A DNA stretch of 64,000 nucleotides from DP-36 sp036004365 (GCA_036004365.1 DASYRN010000195.1:12404-76403); one strand, 5' to 3'. Counted from the stretch's first letter, positions 24,576-34,163 are shown. Numbers and translations are program-made. The notes: generated by a model not told the origin, from the letters alone.

Positions 24576-25820
24576 ATGAAACCGGTGCAGCTCTTCTGCT
24601 GGCATTTCATGGCCTATCCTTACCTGCCTAAGGATTTTGACGAGAAATATGACTCGGGTTGGGTCACGGTTCCCAACAGCCTTTGGGATAACGAGAAGGC
24701 GAGAGGACTTTACCAGGAGTACATCGATCAGCTTGCCTATGCGGACGAGCTGGGCTTCGACGGCATGGTGCTCAACGAGCATCATCAAAACATCTACGGC
24801 TTGATGCCCTCGCCCAACTTGATCGCCGCGGCGCTGACGCAAAAAACGACGCGGGCAAAGATCGTCGTGCTTGGCAACCTTCTTCCATTGCATCTTAACC
24901 CGATGAGAATCGCCGAGGAGTACGCGATGATCGATCAGATGAGCAACGGCCGCTTGATCGCCGGCTTCGCGCCTGGTGGCGGCCCGGAAACCTTCAACTA
25001 TGACGTGTCCTCCGCGACTTCGCGCGAGAAATTCTGGGAAGCTGTAGATCTCATCGCGCGCGCCTGGGCGGAAGACGGCCCATTCTGCCACGAAGGCCGC
25101 TACTATCCGCTGCGCTATGTGAATCCGTGGCCGAAACCGTTACAAAAGCCCTTTCCACCCATCTGGATACCCGGCTCGCGTAGCGCTTCGACGCTGGTTG
25201 AAGTTGCAAAGCGGGGTTTCTGCTATTTTCTTTCTTCTCGTAGCCACGGCGGTGAAACGCACAAGGCCCAGCAGCAGTTCGCACAGATTCTCGCGCAGCA
25301 CGGCGATGCCTACGAGCCTTCTCGCTTCGGTATTCTGATGTCCGCCTACGTCTCCGAGACCGATCAACAGGCGCGGGAAGAGTGCGAGGAAGCGGTTTGG
25401 TATTTTTTGAAAAATTGTCTTAAAGGTCATTTGCGGCGAGAGGGGAGGCAGCTCACCTTCGGTCCAGGAGTTCCTTATATCCCCACTCCTGCATGGAGAG
25501 AGTACCTCAAAAGCTCCTCGCCAGGCCGCAGGCTCTTGGGCGATGTCGAAAACTGGGAGGAACTCGATGCGTCCCAGTCGATCATCGTCGGGAGCGCAGA
25601 CACAGTCATCCGGCGCATATGGAAGATCATCGAACAAGCGAAAGTGGGAAATTTACTAATCCAATTCCATATCGGCAACCTGTCGCGTGAGCTTACGCGA
25701 AAGAGCATGGCTTTATTTGCCCGCAAGGTAGCGCCGGTTCTGCGGGGAGATTCGTTGAAGCTTTTCCAGAGAGAGTTTTCTACTCCGGGCGAAGCGCGGC
25801 GGACGGAGCCACTCCCTTGA
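24576..25820 (+). CDS. Luciferase-like flavin-dependent monooxygenase
   Basis: The 414-residue protein is a bacterial-luciferase-type TIM barrel: 'YADELGFDGMVLNEHHQNIY', 'VLGNLLPLHLNPMRIAEEYA', 'NGRLIAGFAPGGGPETFNY' and C-terminal 'IVGSADTVIRRIWKIIEQA'. These enzymes use reduced FMN and O2 to oxidise alkanesulfonates, alkanes, ketones or chelators. The gene overlaps the following alpha/beta hydrolase by 4 bp, so the two are translationally coupled; oxygenation followed by ester or ring hydrolysis of the product is a reasonable reading. No flavin reductase is nearby. Confidence 0.92.
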   Translation: MKPVQLFCWHFMAYPYLPKDFDEKYDSGWVTVPNSLWDNEKARGLYQEYIDQLAYADELGFDGMVLNEHHQNIYGLMPSPNLIAAALTQKTTRAKIVVLGNLLPLHLNPMRIAEEYAMIDQMSNGRLIAGFAPGGGPETFNYDVSSATSREKFWEAVDLIARAWAEDGPFCHEGRYYPLRYVNPWPKPLQKPFPPIWIPGSRSASTLVEVAKRGFCYFLSSRSHGGETHKAQQQFAQILAQHGDAYEPSRFGILMSAYVSETDQQAREECEEAVWYFLKNCLKGHLRREGRQLTFGPGVPYIPTPAWREYLKSSSPGRRLLGDVENWEELDASQSIIVGSADTVIRRIWKIIEQAKVGNLLIQFHIGNLSRELTRKSMALFARKVAPVLRGDSLKLFQREFSTPGEARRTEPLP

Positions 25821-26629
25821 GCGGACGGTTTCTTGACGTCAGCCACCGGAAAGTCTGGATCCTCGAGAAAGGGAGCGGCCCTCCGCTCCTCTACCTGCAT
25901 GGGTTCGCCGACGTCCACAGCGTGAAAGAGGGCTGGCTTCCATTTCATGAGCATCTCTCGCAGCGGACGCATGTGATCGCGCCCGCCCACCCGGGCTGCG
26001 CGCTGACCGAAGAGAATGCAGATGTGGAAGCGATCGAGGATGTCGTGTTTCACTATCTCGAAGTCATCGACGCCCTCGGGCTGAAGGAGTTCGGTCTTGT
26101 CGGGGCCTGTGTGGGCGGTTGGATTTCAGCGGAGATCGCCGTGCGCCATCCGGAAAAAATTCGCAAGCTTGTTTTAATCGGAGCCGCGGGTCTCTTTGTG
26201 GAAGGGGCTCCGATAGGAGATGTTTTCATGATGGCACAACCGGAGCGGGGAGTAGGTAACGCCGGGTTACGAAGCCAGTTTTTTTCCCGGCCGGATCATC
26301 CGAAGGCTTTGGAATTTTTTCCCGATGGCCGTGGCGATCTGGAGGACGAGATCCGAAGGTATCAGATGCTGAGATTTTCGTCGCGCATAGGCTTTCGGCC
26401 TCCCTACTTTTATAACCGCGCGCTCAAGGGACGCCTACACCGCATCTCGTCACCCGCCTTGATTTTGTGGGGAGCAGAGGATCACATGGTTCCGCTCGCT
26501 CATGGAGAGAGCTATGCCAGTTCCATCCCAGGGGCGGGGCTTAAGGCTATCGAACAGGCCGGGCATAGCCTCCATGTCGAATTGCCGGGTCTTACCGGCC
26601 CGATCGTTTCGGATTTTGTTTCCAACTAA
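25817..26629 (+). CDS. Alpha/beta hydrolase with cysteine in the nucleophile elbow
   Basis: The 270-residue protein uses a TTG start inside the last codons of the monooxygenase (4-bp overlap). The oxyanion-hole motif is 'LYLHGFADVH'; the nucleophile elbow reads GACVGG with C98 where serine is usual; the acid is in 'LWGAEDHMVP' and the histidine in 'QAGHSLHVE'. All three triad positions are therefore filled, with Cys for Ser, as in dienelactone hydrolase. It probably cleaves the product of the coupled monooxygenase. The substitution may favour activated esters or lactones (inference). Confidence 0.88.
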   Translation: MSGRFLDVSHRKVWILEKGSGPPLLYLHGFADVHSVKEGWLPFHEHLSQRTHVIAPAHPGCALTEENADVEAIEDVVFHYLEVIDALGLKEFGLVGACVGGWISAEIAVRHPEKIRKLVLIGAAGLFVEGAPIGDVFMMAQPERGVGNAGLRSQFFSRPDHPKALEFFPDGRGDLEDEIRRYQMLRFSSRIGFRPPYFYNRALKGRLHRISSPALILWGAEDHMVPLAHGESYASSIPGAGLKAIEQAGHSLHVELPGLTGPIVSDFVSN

Positions 26630-26896
26630 CCGCTTAATCGCCCAGAAGAATCACCGCCTCCGATCCGATCCTCCGGCCACAAAAGTCTTGCCATTATCCA
26701 AAACTATTCGTTTTGTCTCCTTTAACATGCATTGGGATATGGCATTGGAGGAATATTCATACAGACCCCTTGCCTTCCCCTCCTTGGATGGCAACAATCC
26801 TACGGTTTTTACAAGGTAATTCGAGCCTATGTTCTGGCACGGCCTTTGAATCATGAGTTAATTGAAGATTCTAATGCGAGAAAGGGGGCGATCAGA

Positions 26897-27583
26897 GTGA
26901 ATCGGTTAAGCCGGTTTCAATCGATATGTTTCTTGGCGGTGGGCTTAGGTTTTACGTTTTTTATCGGTTGCGTGCCTCCCAGAGCAGCTACCTTAAATGA
27001 GGCCAGATTGGGTCAAGGCCAGGTAGTCGTTGATGCGACTTTACGGCCTGGTGAAATTCGGGCCGAGGTATTGCAGGTTGAGCCGAGCAGACGCGAAATC
27101 CTGGTGCAGAGAGACGACGGCCGCAAGGAGACGCTTACATACGATAACGTCTCAACCAAGGTGATTTATCACGGGCGGGAATATTCTGTAGAAAATCTGG
27201 AGGCGGGCGATGTCATAGCCTTTCAGACCCGTCCACGAACGAGCAATCATGTCGACACGATACGCGTTCAAGAACCCGTTCAAGCCCGTGCGGGTTCGTC
27301 TATCGCTCGGGGTTCCCCGCAGTCTCCGCCACCGCGAGCCGAGGTCATCGAGGGAACAGTCGAGAGAATCGATTACGATCGGGGCGTATTTGATCTGAGA
27401 CCTCGGGTTGGACGAACGGTTACTGTAGCGCTGCGTTATAATGCCCGGACCGCTGATGTCGAAACCTTCCGGCGCCTTCGCAGGGGCGATTATGTGAGAT
27501 TGGAAGGGGAATTTCTCAATCCCGACAGTTTTCAATTGTTAGCTTTTTTGCCGGATTTCGATCGCTCTCAAGGTCGGCGGTAA
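26897..27583 (+). CDS. Lipoprotein with two beta-barrel-like repeats
   Basis: GTG 26897 is chosen because it starts a lipoprotein signal: basic start, hydrophobic 'CFLAVGLGFTFFIGC', lipobox FIGC, then a proline-rich mature start. The frame extends upstream to 26732 without coding character. The 228-residue protein has two similar modules, about 50-125 ('RAEVLQVEPSRREILVQRDD', 'LEAGDVIAFQTR') and about 150-220 ('EGTVERIDYDRGVFDLRPRV', 'LRRGDYVRLEGEFL'), each resembling a small OB/S1-like barrel. The modules are joined by a Ser/Pro/Arg linker. It sits in the outer or inner membrane; function unknown. Confidence 0.7.
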   Translation: MNRLSRFQSICFLAVGLGFTFFIGCVPPRAATLNEARLGQGQVVVDATLRPGEIRAEVLQVEPSRREILVQRDDGRKETLTYDNVSTKVIYHGREYSVENLEAGDVIAFQTRPRTSNHVDTIRVQEPVQARAGSSIARGSPQSPPPRAEVIEGTVERIDYDRGVFDLRPRVGRTVTVALRYNARTADVETFRRLRRGDYVRLEGEFLNPDSFQLLAFLPDFDRSQGRR

Positions 27584-27712
27584 GGGGACATCTCTGTTTG
27601 GGTTGGCAGTGTAGTAAAGACCAATTGGTTTAAGGTTTCACAGAGGTGCCGGATGAAAGCGGCATCTCGGGACCTGGCTTTGCCCTTTAGCGAGGTGGGG
27701 CCAGGAGAAGAG

Positions 27713-27746
27713 GGCCTGAGTCATTTTTGACTCGGGCCTTTTTTTT
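27713..27746 (+). terminator. Rho-independent terminator
   Basis: GGCCTGAGTCA (from 27713) pairs with TGACTCGGGCC (ending 27738) around a TTTT loop, with one G-T mismatch pair, followed by eight T's. It closes the lipoprotein transcript. Confidence 0.9.
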
Positions 27747-27854
27747 ATCTTCGCCGGATCCTTGAAGCCGGCATCATTCTAACCCGACCGTCCTTAGCAA
27801 AGCTGGCGGTTACTGAAGAGAGGAGAGGCACGGGTCGACAGAGGGACTTTAGAT

Positions 27855-28247
27855 TTGAATCTTAAATCCGAGGTCAGGAAAAACAGATTGGACGGCAAAG
27901 GGAGGATGGTGATCACGCAGCTGGAATTCGCGCCGTCCCGGAGCTATCTGGACACCTTCATGGGACTTCCCCGAAGCGCGGTGATCAATTTTCTCCAAGA
28001 TCATCAAGATGCCATCGATATCCAATTTACCCTCACGGGCGACGTCAGCCACCCGAATTTTTCTCTTAACGAGACCCTCGCTACGCGGGTTGCAACGGCC
28101 ATGGCGGGACAGCTGGGCGTAAGCATCCGGGGAGTTGCCGAGGGACTCGAGACCTTGGGGCGGAAAGGGCTGGAGGGGGCTAGCGGGGTCGCCGATGCGA
28201 TCGGCTCTGCATTCAGGAGTCTACTCGGCGGAAGCGAAAAACAGTAG
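27855..28247 (+). pseudogene. C-terminal remnant of a DUF748 (AsmA-like) protein
   Basis: The 130-residue frame matches only the end of long DUF748/AsmA-like envelope proteins: 'LEFAPSRSYLDTFMGLPRSA', 'IDIQFTLTGDVSHPNFSLNE', then 'LATRVATAMAGQLGVSIRGV'. Normal proteins of this type have 900 or more residues and an N-terminal membrane anchor; neither is present here, and a terminator and unrelated sequence lie upstream. It starts with a TTG and no convincing ribosome site. The most likely reading is a truncated leftover of a larger gene whose 5' part has been deleted. Confidence 0.65.
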
Positions 28248-28771
28248 AGACAGGTCACAGCAGTCCGCTCGAATTTCAGGTCAAGGCTAAGATCGAAGAG
28301 GCGAAAAAGATCCGCCTGGGACTCCGCTACCTCCGCATCGAAACGCTCAAAGTCGGGAAGTCCGTGCTCACAGCAGAACAGAGAGATCAACTAAAGAATT
28401 TAGTGGCGTCTGGCCGCCGCCGATTCCAAAAACCTCAGGGGACGAGCTCTGATTAACATGAGGGTCTCGGAAACCCGACCCGAGATACATCCACGCGATC
28501 ACGACCAACCGAGCTGGGAACCGTTCTTCGTGAACATGCACGCCGCCGGTATCGGCATAACGCTCATGAAGCGTTCATAGATCGGACACTTCAACAGCGC
28601 ATTGATGGCAATAAGACGTAATTTTTTGTCAAACTTGACCATTTTTTGCCAGAGATCCATATTTGCAACTGAGCGGAAGGCTTGGAATTTTCTTAAAACT
28701 CTCCCTGGCATAACAGTTGCTCTCCAATTCCCGACAATTCTACCGGCGTAAATTTGACTAGTTACGATTGC
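28248..28771. other. Gap with a short open frame that may be gene debris
   Basis: 524 bp without a supported gene. The frame 28259-28456 reads without a start as a charged helical segment ('LEFQVKAKIEEAKKIRLGLR') ending at a stop, and may be further debris of the gene represented by the DUF748 remnant. A 70-residue minus-strand frame at 28499-28711 has no ribosome site or family match. Confidence 0.4.
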
Positions 28772-31143
28772 ATGGTTGAGTTTCTCTCAAGCCTTCGATT
28801 CCGTCTGATCGTTTTGGTGCTTTTGGCTGTCATTCCCGCCGTGGGTCTAATTTTGCTCACGGCGGCAAGGCAGCGGGCGCTGACAGCAGGCGAAGTCCAA
28901 AGAAACGCGCTGCGCGCCGCGCGCGTTATTGCCACCGAGCAAGAAAGAGTTCTAGAGAGCGCGCACCAGTTATTGATCACGCTATCCGGATTTCCTCAGG
29001 TTCGCAAAAAAATCGAGCCGCTTGCGACAGGATGCTTGCGGGATTGCTGGAGCCCTTGTACGCAGACCTTCGGGTTACGGACTTGAAGGGAAATATTCTT
29101 TGCAGCGCGCGGCGGTCGGGAAGTTCTTTGACCAAGCCGAGCGTCTCTCATTTAAAGCGCGTCATCGACACCCAGGACTTTTCGATAGGCAACTTTCTGA
29201 CCCACTCGTCGGCACGAAAGACCCTGGTTGACTTGGGCTATCCTGTGTTCGATGCGCTCGGGCTACTACGGGGCGTCGTTTTCCTTTCGCTGGATTTATC
29301 CTGGGTCACTCGTACCACAGCAGAAAATCATCTGCATCCAGGAGCCTCTTTCTCCCTGGTGGGTAGTAGCGGGGCCGTCGTGGTTCGTTATCCTGAGGCA
29401 GAAGAATGGATCGGAAAGACGATATCTCCTGCAGATTCGGTGAAAAGGATTCTTTCCGAAGATCTCGATGGTAGCGTGGAAGCCGTAGGCGGCGATGGCA
29501 CCCAGCGGCTTTTTGCCTTTAGTCAGGTCATCAACCGCATGGGCGGGCAGACTGTCTACGCAGCGGTCGATATGCCGGCTGAGTTAGCCTTTGCCGAGAC
29601 CAAGCGTCTCTTGATTCATAACTTGATCAGCCTGGCCGTGCTTTCCGTCTTGACGATCATGGCAGCATGGTTTGGTGCAGACTTATTTGTTCTTCGTCGC
29701 ATACACGATCTGGTTGCAGCAACAAAACAAATCGCTGTGGGGAAGCTGGCCACCCGTACTCGGATGCCCTACGGAAAAAGCGAACTCGGCCAACTCGCGC
29801 GGGCCTTCGATGACTTGGCCGAGGCCCTGGAAAGGCGTGAGAGCGAAGCTAAGGCCTCATCCGAGCATATCGAAAAGCAACGTCAACGTCAGAGCGTTCT
29901 CTACGATATTAACCTGGCGATCACTTCCACTCTCGATCTCGATAGCGTCTTAAGCGCTCTGTTGGAAGAAATGGCTGCTTTATTCCCCTATTGCGCCTCT
30001 ACGGTCAGCTTGATCAACCAACAAAGCGCTTTGGAATCCATAGCGCAGCGAAATTTTGGCGGCGAAGAACAGCGGCAGCCCGAGGTGCGACCGGATCTAG
30101 GGCTCCCCAATGCCGTGCTTGAGCTTCAGTCTCCTCTGGCCGTTTTGGACGCGCGAGGTGACCCTCGAACCAGGAATCCGGAATTCTTCCGTAGGCATCG
30201 TATGTTCTCCTATCTGGGGCTCCCCATGATCGCCAAGGGACAAACCCTGGGAGTCCTCTCCCCCTACACCATGGAGGAGCATCAGTTTAGCCGGGAAGAG
30301 ATGGATTTTCTTATGGCTCTCGCGAACCAAGCGGCGATGGCAGTCCATAATTCGCGCTTGTATGAACAAAGTAAAAATCAAGCCGTGGAGTTGGAGAAAT
30401 CCAACAAAATCAAGGATGAGTTTCTTGGAGTCATGTCCCACGAGCTCAGAACTCCACTCAATATTATCATGAACTACGCGGAGGCTTTGAGTACCCAAAT
30501 GTTCGGCAAAATGAGTCCTCACCAGGAGAAGGGAGTGGAGAAAATAAAATCCCAGGCGGGCCATTTGCTCGCTTTGATTAATGAGATACTGGAGATCACG
30601 AAAATCGAGTCCGGCACCGCGACCTTCCAGAAAGAGCCGATCAACCTCGAGAATTTCATGGCCGAGATGGAATCGGACTATGTGATGCCCATGGAGAAAG
30701 TATTGACGCTGAATTGGAACTACCCGCCGGATCTGCCGATGATCGTCAGCGATCGGGTGAAGCTTAAACAGATTCTGACCAATCTCATCAACAACGCCAT
30801 CAAGTTCACCGACGAGGGTTCCGTCACCATATCACTGCGAGCGTTAAACGGAGGGCAAAGTGTGGAGTTCCAAGTCGCGGACACGGGATCCGGCATCCCT
30901 GACGATCTGATTCCGGTGGTATTCGACAAGTTTCGGCAGCTCGACAGCTCCACGACTCGAAACCATTCGGGGGCTGGGTTGGGATTATATATCGTCAAGA
31001 CTTTCACCGAGCTGCTCGGGGGAGCGATCAGTGTGCAGAGCAAGCTCGGCGAGGGATCGGTTTTTATCGTTCGCTTGTCGGCTGGGCCTGTAGGCGAAAA
31101 AGCGCGACCGGGCGTTCCTCTCACTGTCGAGCAGGAGCTTTAA
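28772..31143 (+). pseudogene. Membrane sensor histidine kinase (sensor-HAMP-GAF-HisKA-HATPase), frameshifted near the N-terminus
   Basis: The first frame gives a membrane helix ('RLIVLVLLAVIPAVGLILL') and the start of an extracytoplasmic sensor domain; the second (from before 29032) gives the rest: sensor domain, second helix near 29610-29690, HAMP, a GAF domain ('NLAITSTLDLDSVLSALLEE'), HisKA with the phospho-accepting His in 'GVMSHELRTPLNIIM', and an ATPase domain with 'NLINNAIKFTDEG', 'DTGSGIPDD' and 'GAGLGLYIVK'. The frames join if the A7 run 29007-29013 had eight A's. All catalytic motifs are intact. No response regulator is adjacent. The full kinase would have about 790 residues. A homopolymer sequence error is the simplest explanation. 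Start ATG 28772. Confidence 0.8.
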
Positions 31144-31161
31144 GGTTAACGGAGGTCGATC

Positions 31162-31902
31162 ATGGTGGTGTCCATTTTTTGGCGCATTATGTTGGGCTAT
31201 TTCACGATATTGATCTTGTCCATCGGGATATCCTTATACTCCATTGTTCAGCTGGGGAGGCTTAGCGACACCGCGCGAACGGCTCTAAATGTGGACAGTC
31301 GCATGATTGCTTATGAGGAAAAACTGGTCGACGCTCTCTTATCGGAAGTTCGATACGGCAAGAAATACATCATTACGCAAGCGAGCACGCTGCACGAACA
31401 ATCCCGCGAGTTCAATAGGGATTTCGTCAATTATCTCAACGGGTTAACCGATCTAGCCGAGTCTCCCGAAATCAAGACGCGTTTGGCTCGAGTGGGCGAG
31501 TTCCATCTTCGCTACGTCGGCTTATTTGATCAAGAAGTCCGATACCTTAAGACGCGTCAGATCTATGCTGAAAGCCGGTATCGCGAGGAGAAAGAGAAAG
31601 CGGTTGACAGAATTCTAGCAGAGCTGGAAAAGTTAAAGGGCGAGCTGCAAAAAAATGTTCTCGGAAAACTGGAAACCATAGAGAAAGCCGCGCGTCTAAC
31701 CCGCAGGATCGCGTTTCTGATGACGTTGCTCTTTTTTGCCTTGAGTTTGGCACTATCCTTTGCGATCAGCAAGAGTCTCACGGAGACCACGCGGGCATCC
31801 GCGACCGACGACCATTCGGATCGCGACCGCGGTTCTTCCCGTATTTTAGAGGATCCGGGAGCTGGTCAGCGCCTTGAAGAACGTTGGACGGAAGTTTTAT
31901 GA
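31162..31902 (+). pseudogene. Truncated QseE/GlrK-type sensor kinase: sensor half kept, kinase half missing
   Basis: The 246-residue product has an N-terminal membrane helix ('IMLGYFTILILSIGISLYSI'), a long four-helix-bundle-like sensor ('EEKLVDALLSEVRYGKKYII', 'VGEFHLRYVGLFDQEVRYL') and a second helix ('IAFLMTLLFFALSLALSFAI'). After 'SKSLTE', where a HAMP domain should start, the chain becomes unrelated sequence ('TTRASATDDHSDRDRGSS'); adjacent frames give fragments reminiscent of HAMP. The HisKA and ATPase domains are absent. The next gene is a QseG-like lipoprotein, the order kinase-lipoprotein of qseE-qseG loci, so the kinase half has probably been deleted. It may persist as a membrane sensor stub. 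Confidence 0.65.
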
Positions 31903-31995
31903 TAGAGTCCGCCCGTCCTGGAACATGGCGGCGAGCTCATGGAACACGATGAAAGTTTCGGTCTATGCGCTGCGGTACGGAAGGGAGAAAAAATA

Positions 31996-32589
31996 GTGGA
32001 TCGCGCGCATCGTGCTTTGGAACATGAGATACGGATAACGAAGGCGCTCAGAACCCTTTTCTACGGAGCGATGCTAACGGCATCCCTTCATCTTACCGCC
32101 TGTGCGATACCAAAGGGTTTCCAGACTGACAAGAGAAACGAGCATTTCGAACGGAGCGAGAGTTTTTTCTCTCAAGGGAAGTACGAAGAAGCATTTAAAG
32201 AAAATCAGATGGCTATTTCCGAGCAGGGAAAGGAGGCGGACACCGCGCTTTTTAACATGGGAGTCATTTCGGCCTATTCTCAGAATCCAAAAAAGGACTA
32301 TCCGAAAGCACTCTCGTACTTTAGACAAGTGGTCAAGGACTATCCTCGAAGCCCCAAGGCCGAGCCGGCGAAAGCTTGGATCGAGATCCTGGAGGAGCAC
32401 CAACGGATTCTAGAAGAGAAGCAGAAATTGGGAGAGGAAAAACGCACCCTGACCAGAGAGAAAGAAACGCTTGCGCGAGAGAAGGAGCTGTTGTCTCAGG
32501 AAAGGGCGAAACTCAAGCAGATGGCCGAGAAGTCGCGGCAAGTCGATATCGAGATCGAAAAGCGAAGAAGACAAGCTCGGGGCAAGTAA
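31996..32589 (+). CDS. QseG/YfhG-like lipoprotein with coiled coil
   Basis: GTG 31996 is chosen: AAGGGAGAAA lies about 8 nt upstream and the N-terminus becomes a lipoprotein signal ending 'LHLTAC'. The mature part has TPR-like helices ('YEEAFKENQMAISEQGKEAD', 'LSYFRQVVKDYPRSPKA') followed by a long charged coiled coil of about 70 residues rich in Glu, Lys and Arg. QseG is an outer-membrane lipoprotein that binds the sensor domain of kinase QseE. Here the upstream kinase is truncated, so the partner may be the sensor stub. An alternative is a general YbgF/TPR envelope lipoprotein. Confidence 0.7.
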   Translation: MDRAHRALEHEIRITKALRTLFYGAMLTASLHLTACAIPKGFQTDKRNEHFERSESFFSQGKYEEAFKENQMAISEQGKEADTALFNMGVISAYSQNPKKDYPKALSYFRQVVKDYPRSPKAEPAKAWIEILEEHQRILEEKQKLGEEKRTLTREKETLAREKELLSQERAKLKQMAEKSRQVDIEIEKRRRQARGK

Positions 32590-32722
32590 GAATCCACGCC
32601 GCTTCGGGCCCGCTATTACATACCCAAAGGAGCTCCAATATCAAATCTGTGGTCCGTTGACGTCGGACTGTTTTCTTCAGATACTGTCAGTTTCCAGATC
32701 GATGGGCGTAGGAGGAACGAAG

Positions 32723-33496
32723 GTGACACCTCAATATGAGATGTTGATGGACTTGTTGCAAAGGCGGATGAGCACGCGGAAGTTAAAGCCGGATCCGCTC
32801 CCAGAGGGCGCCATCGAAAAGATCCTCGAGGCAGGTCGCTGGGCCATGTCCGGAGCAAACGCCCAACCTTGGGAATACCTCGTCGTGACTGATGCCAAAG
32901 TGAAATTGGCACTGTTCGATGTCTATCGGGAACAAATGGATGACTATAATTTTTGGATGGAGCAGATGCGGTCGCCTGAACTGCGTCACCCGGCGTTTCA
33001 TGTCGCTGGCGATCCCGAGGAGCAGTTGCGCAAGCTCAAGGCTCGGCCGGGATGGGCTGAAGCGCCGGCGCTAATCGTTGTTTTAGGCGACGGCCGCAGG
33101 CAGTGGGCAACCGTAATGGGCGGCCATACTTTCGGCCGGCATCAATCCCATTTCACCGACGCGCTCGCTAACACCTGCACCTTAATGCACCTTGCCGCAG
33201 CTTCACTGGGCCTCGGCACTCAGTGGGTGACGATCCACGTTGAAGAGGGTTTCAAGAAGGTTCTGGAGGTGCCCGACATTATGACCCTGTATCTGATCAT
33301 TCCTGTTGGATATCCGGATCTTCCGGCCAAGGAAGGGGTGCGCCGATCGCTGGCGGACATGGTTCATTACAATAGGTACGACCCACGTAAGCACATGACC
33401 AACCGGCAGATCATAGAGTACATCTATGATCTCCGGGGCAAGACCATGCCCAAATATATCAAAGCCCCGGGGGCCGAAGATGATATTCATCGTTGA
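32723..33496 (+). CDS. Nitroreductase-family flavoprotein
   Basis: GTG 32723 is preferred: AGGAGG (32710-32715) sits 7 nt upstream, and the frame upstream of it has no coding character. The 257-residue protein shows the nitroreductase FMN-site pattern 'RRMSTRKLKPDPLPEGAIEK', 'GRWAMSGANAQPWEYLVVTD' and 'CTLMHLAAASLGLGTQWVTI'. These dimeric FMN enzymes use NAD(P)H to reduce nitro groups, quinones or enones, or to dehalogenate aromatics. A C-terminal extension past 'IIPVGYPDLPAKEGVRRS' carries 'HYNRYDPRKHMTNRQIIEYI', which varies between subgroups. It appears monocistronic. Confidence 0.9.
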   Translation: MTPQYEMLMDLLQRRMSTRKLKPDPLPEGAIEKILEAGRWAMSGANAQPWEYLVVTDAKVKLALFDVYREQMDDYNFWMEQMRSPELRHPAFHVAGDPEEQLRKLKARPGWAEAPALIVVLGDGRRQWATVMGGHTFGRHQSHFTDALANTCTLMHLAAASLGLGTQWVTIHVEEGFKKVLEVPDIMTLYLIIPVGYPDLPAKEGVRRSLADMVHYNRYDPRKHMTNRQIIEYIYDLRGKTMPKYIKAPGAEDDIHR

Positions 33497-33553
33497 CTCC
33501 CGGAGCTGAGGCCAATCGACTATTCTTCTGTTCGCTCCGCGATGGGAGACTCA

Positions 33554-33778
33554 TCAATAAATAATCGAGCCAGCCTCTATCTGTTTTTTCCGAGACTCGT
33601 ATTCGCTGCGAGATATCCGCTCCTTCTTAAAATCTTCTTCCAGTCTATCCATTTGTCGCTTGGCTTGGATCTCATAGCCCGCGCCTGTCGCCCCTGCCCC
33701 AACCGCCGCTCCCGCGAGGAATTCACAACCCCACTGCGTCATGCTTGCCAGCATCAATAGGACAAAGAGTTTTTTCAT
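33554..33778 (-). CDS. Small glycine-rich lipoprotein with SHOCT-like helical tail
   Basis: The 74-residue protein has a lipoprotein signal ('MKKLFVLLMLASMTQWGC'), then a glycine/alanine-rich stretch ('AGAAVGAGATGAGYEIQAK') and a charged helix pair ('KKERISRSEYESRKKQIEAG'). The 'ISRSEYESRKKQIE' tail resembles SHOCT (short C-terminal domain) units, which are thought to oligomerise. GGAGGTT precedes the ATG. It begins a run of minus-strand small envelope genes extending to 35547. Confidence 0.75.
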   Translation of the reverse strand: MKKLFVLLMLASMTQWGCEFLAGAAVGAGATGAGYEIQAKRQMDRLEEDFKKERISRSEYESRKKQIEAGSIIY

Positions 33779-33830
33779 TTGATAACCTCCTTCCGATAGA
33801 GCTCATTAGGAGCCCAATCGACATTTTGCT

Positions 33831-34049
33831 TTACTTCCTATTGCCCGCGAAGACCAAAGCGATCCCTCCCACCAACGCGATCGCTCCAAAGATGGGTGGC
33901 AGCGGAATCGTTTTTTTCCTTTCGGCGGTTGCTTCGATGGGTCCGAGATCGATCACCTTTTCACGGGTGGTATAGGTGATGCCTTGGTAACCGAAGGCGA
34001 TGACTGAAAGGACGATCAAAACAATGCCGATAAGAGTTGCCGGTCTCAT
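33831..34049 (-). CDS. DUF3185 small membrane protein
   Basis: The 72-residue protein has two transmembrane helices ('LIGIVLIVLSVIAFGYQGI' and 'IFGAIALVGGIALVFAGNRK') joined by a polar loop 'TREKVIDLGPIEATAERKKT'. This is the DUF3185 pattern in length and layout. The function is unknown; such proteins are commonly encoded beside CsbD, UPF0391 and other envelope-stress genes, as here. AGGAGGC precedes the ATG. Confidence 0.85.
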   Translation of the reverse strand: MRPATLIGIVLIVLSVIAFGYQGITYTTREKVIDLGPIEATAERKKTIPLPPIFGAIALVGGIALVFAGNRK

Positions 34050-34079
34050 CTCTAAGCCTCCTTCTCGGTCCTCCCTTAG

Positions 34080-34163
34080 CTAACTCAGAAAGCCGAATAA
34101 CCAAAGCAAGACTATGATGCTGAATGGAACTCCAAGCAGCCACAAAACAAAGCCCCTTAACAT
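34080..34163 (-). CDS. 27-residue hydrophobic membrane peptide
   Basis: ATG 34163 follows GGAGG with 5-nt spacing. The product begins MLRGFVLWLLGVPFS and continues with a hydrophobic helix to 'LFGFLS'. The pattern (Met-Leu-Arg, one helix, no tail) matches the very small membrane proteins often encoded beside DUF3185/UPF0391 genes. It is 30 bp upstream of the DUF3185 gene on the same strand. Confidence 0.6.
   Translation of the reverse strand: MLRGFVLWLLGVPFSIIVLLWLFGFLS

Noticed and set aside
28499..28711. 70-residue minus-strand ORF
   Set aside because: No ribosome site, no homology and unusual composition; probably spurious in a gap with gene debris.
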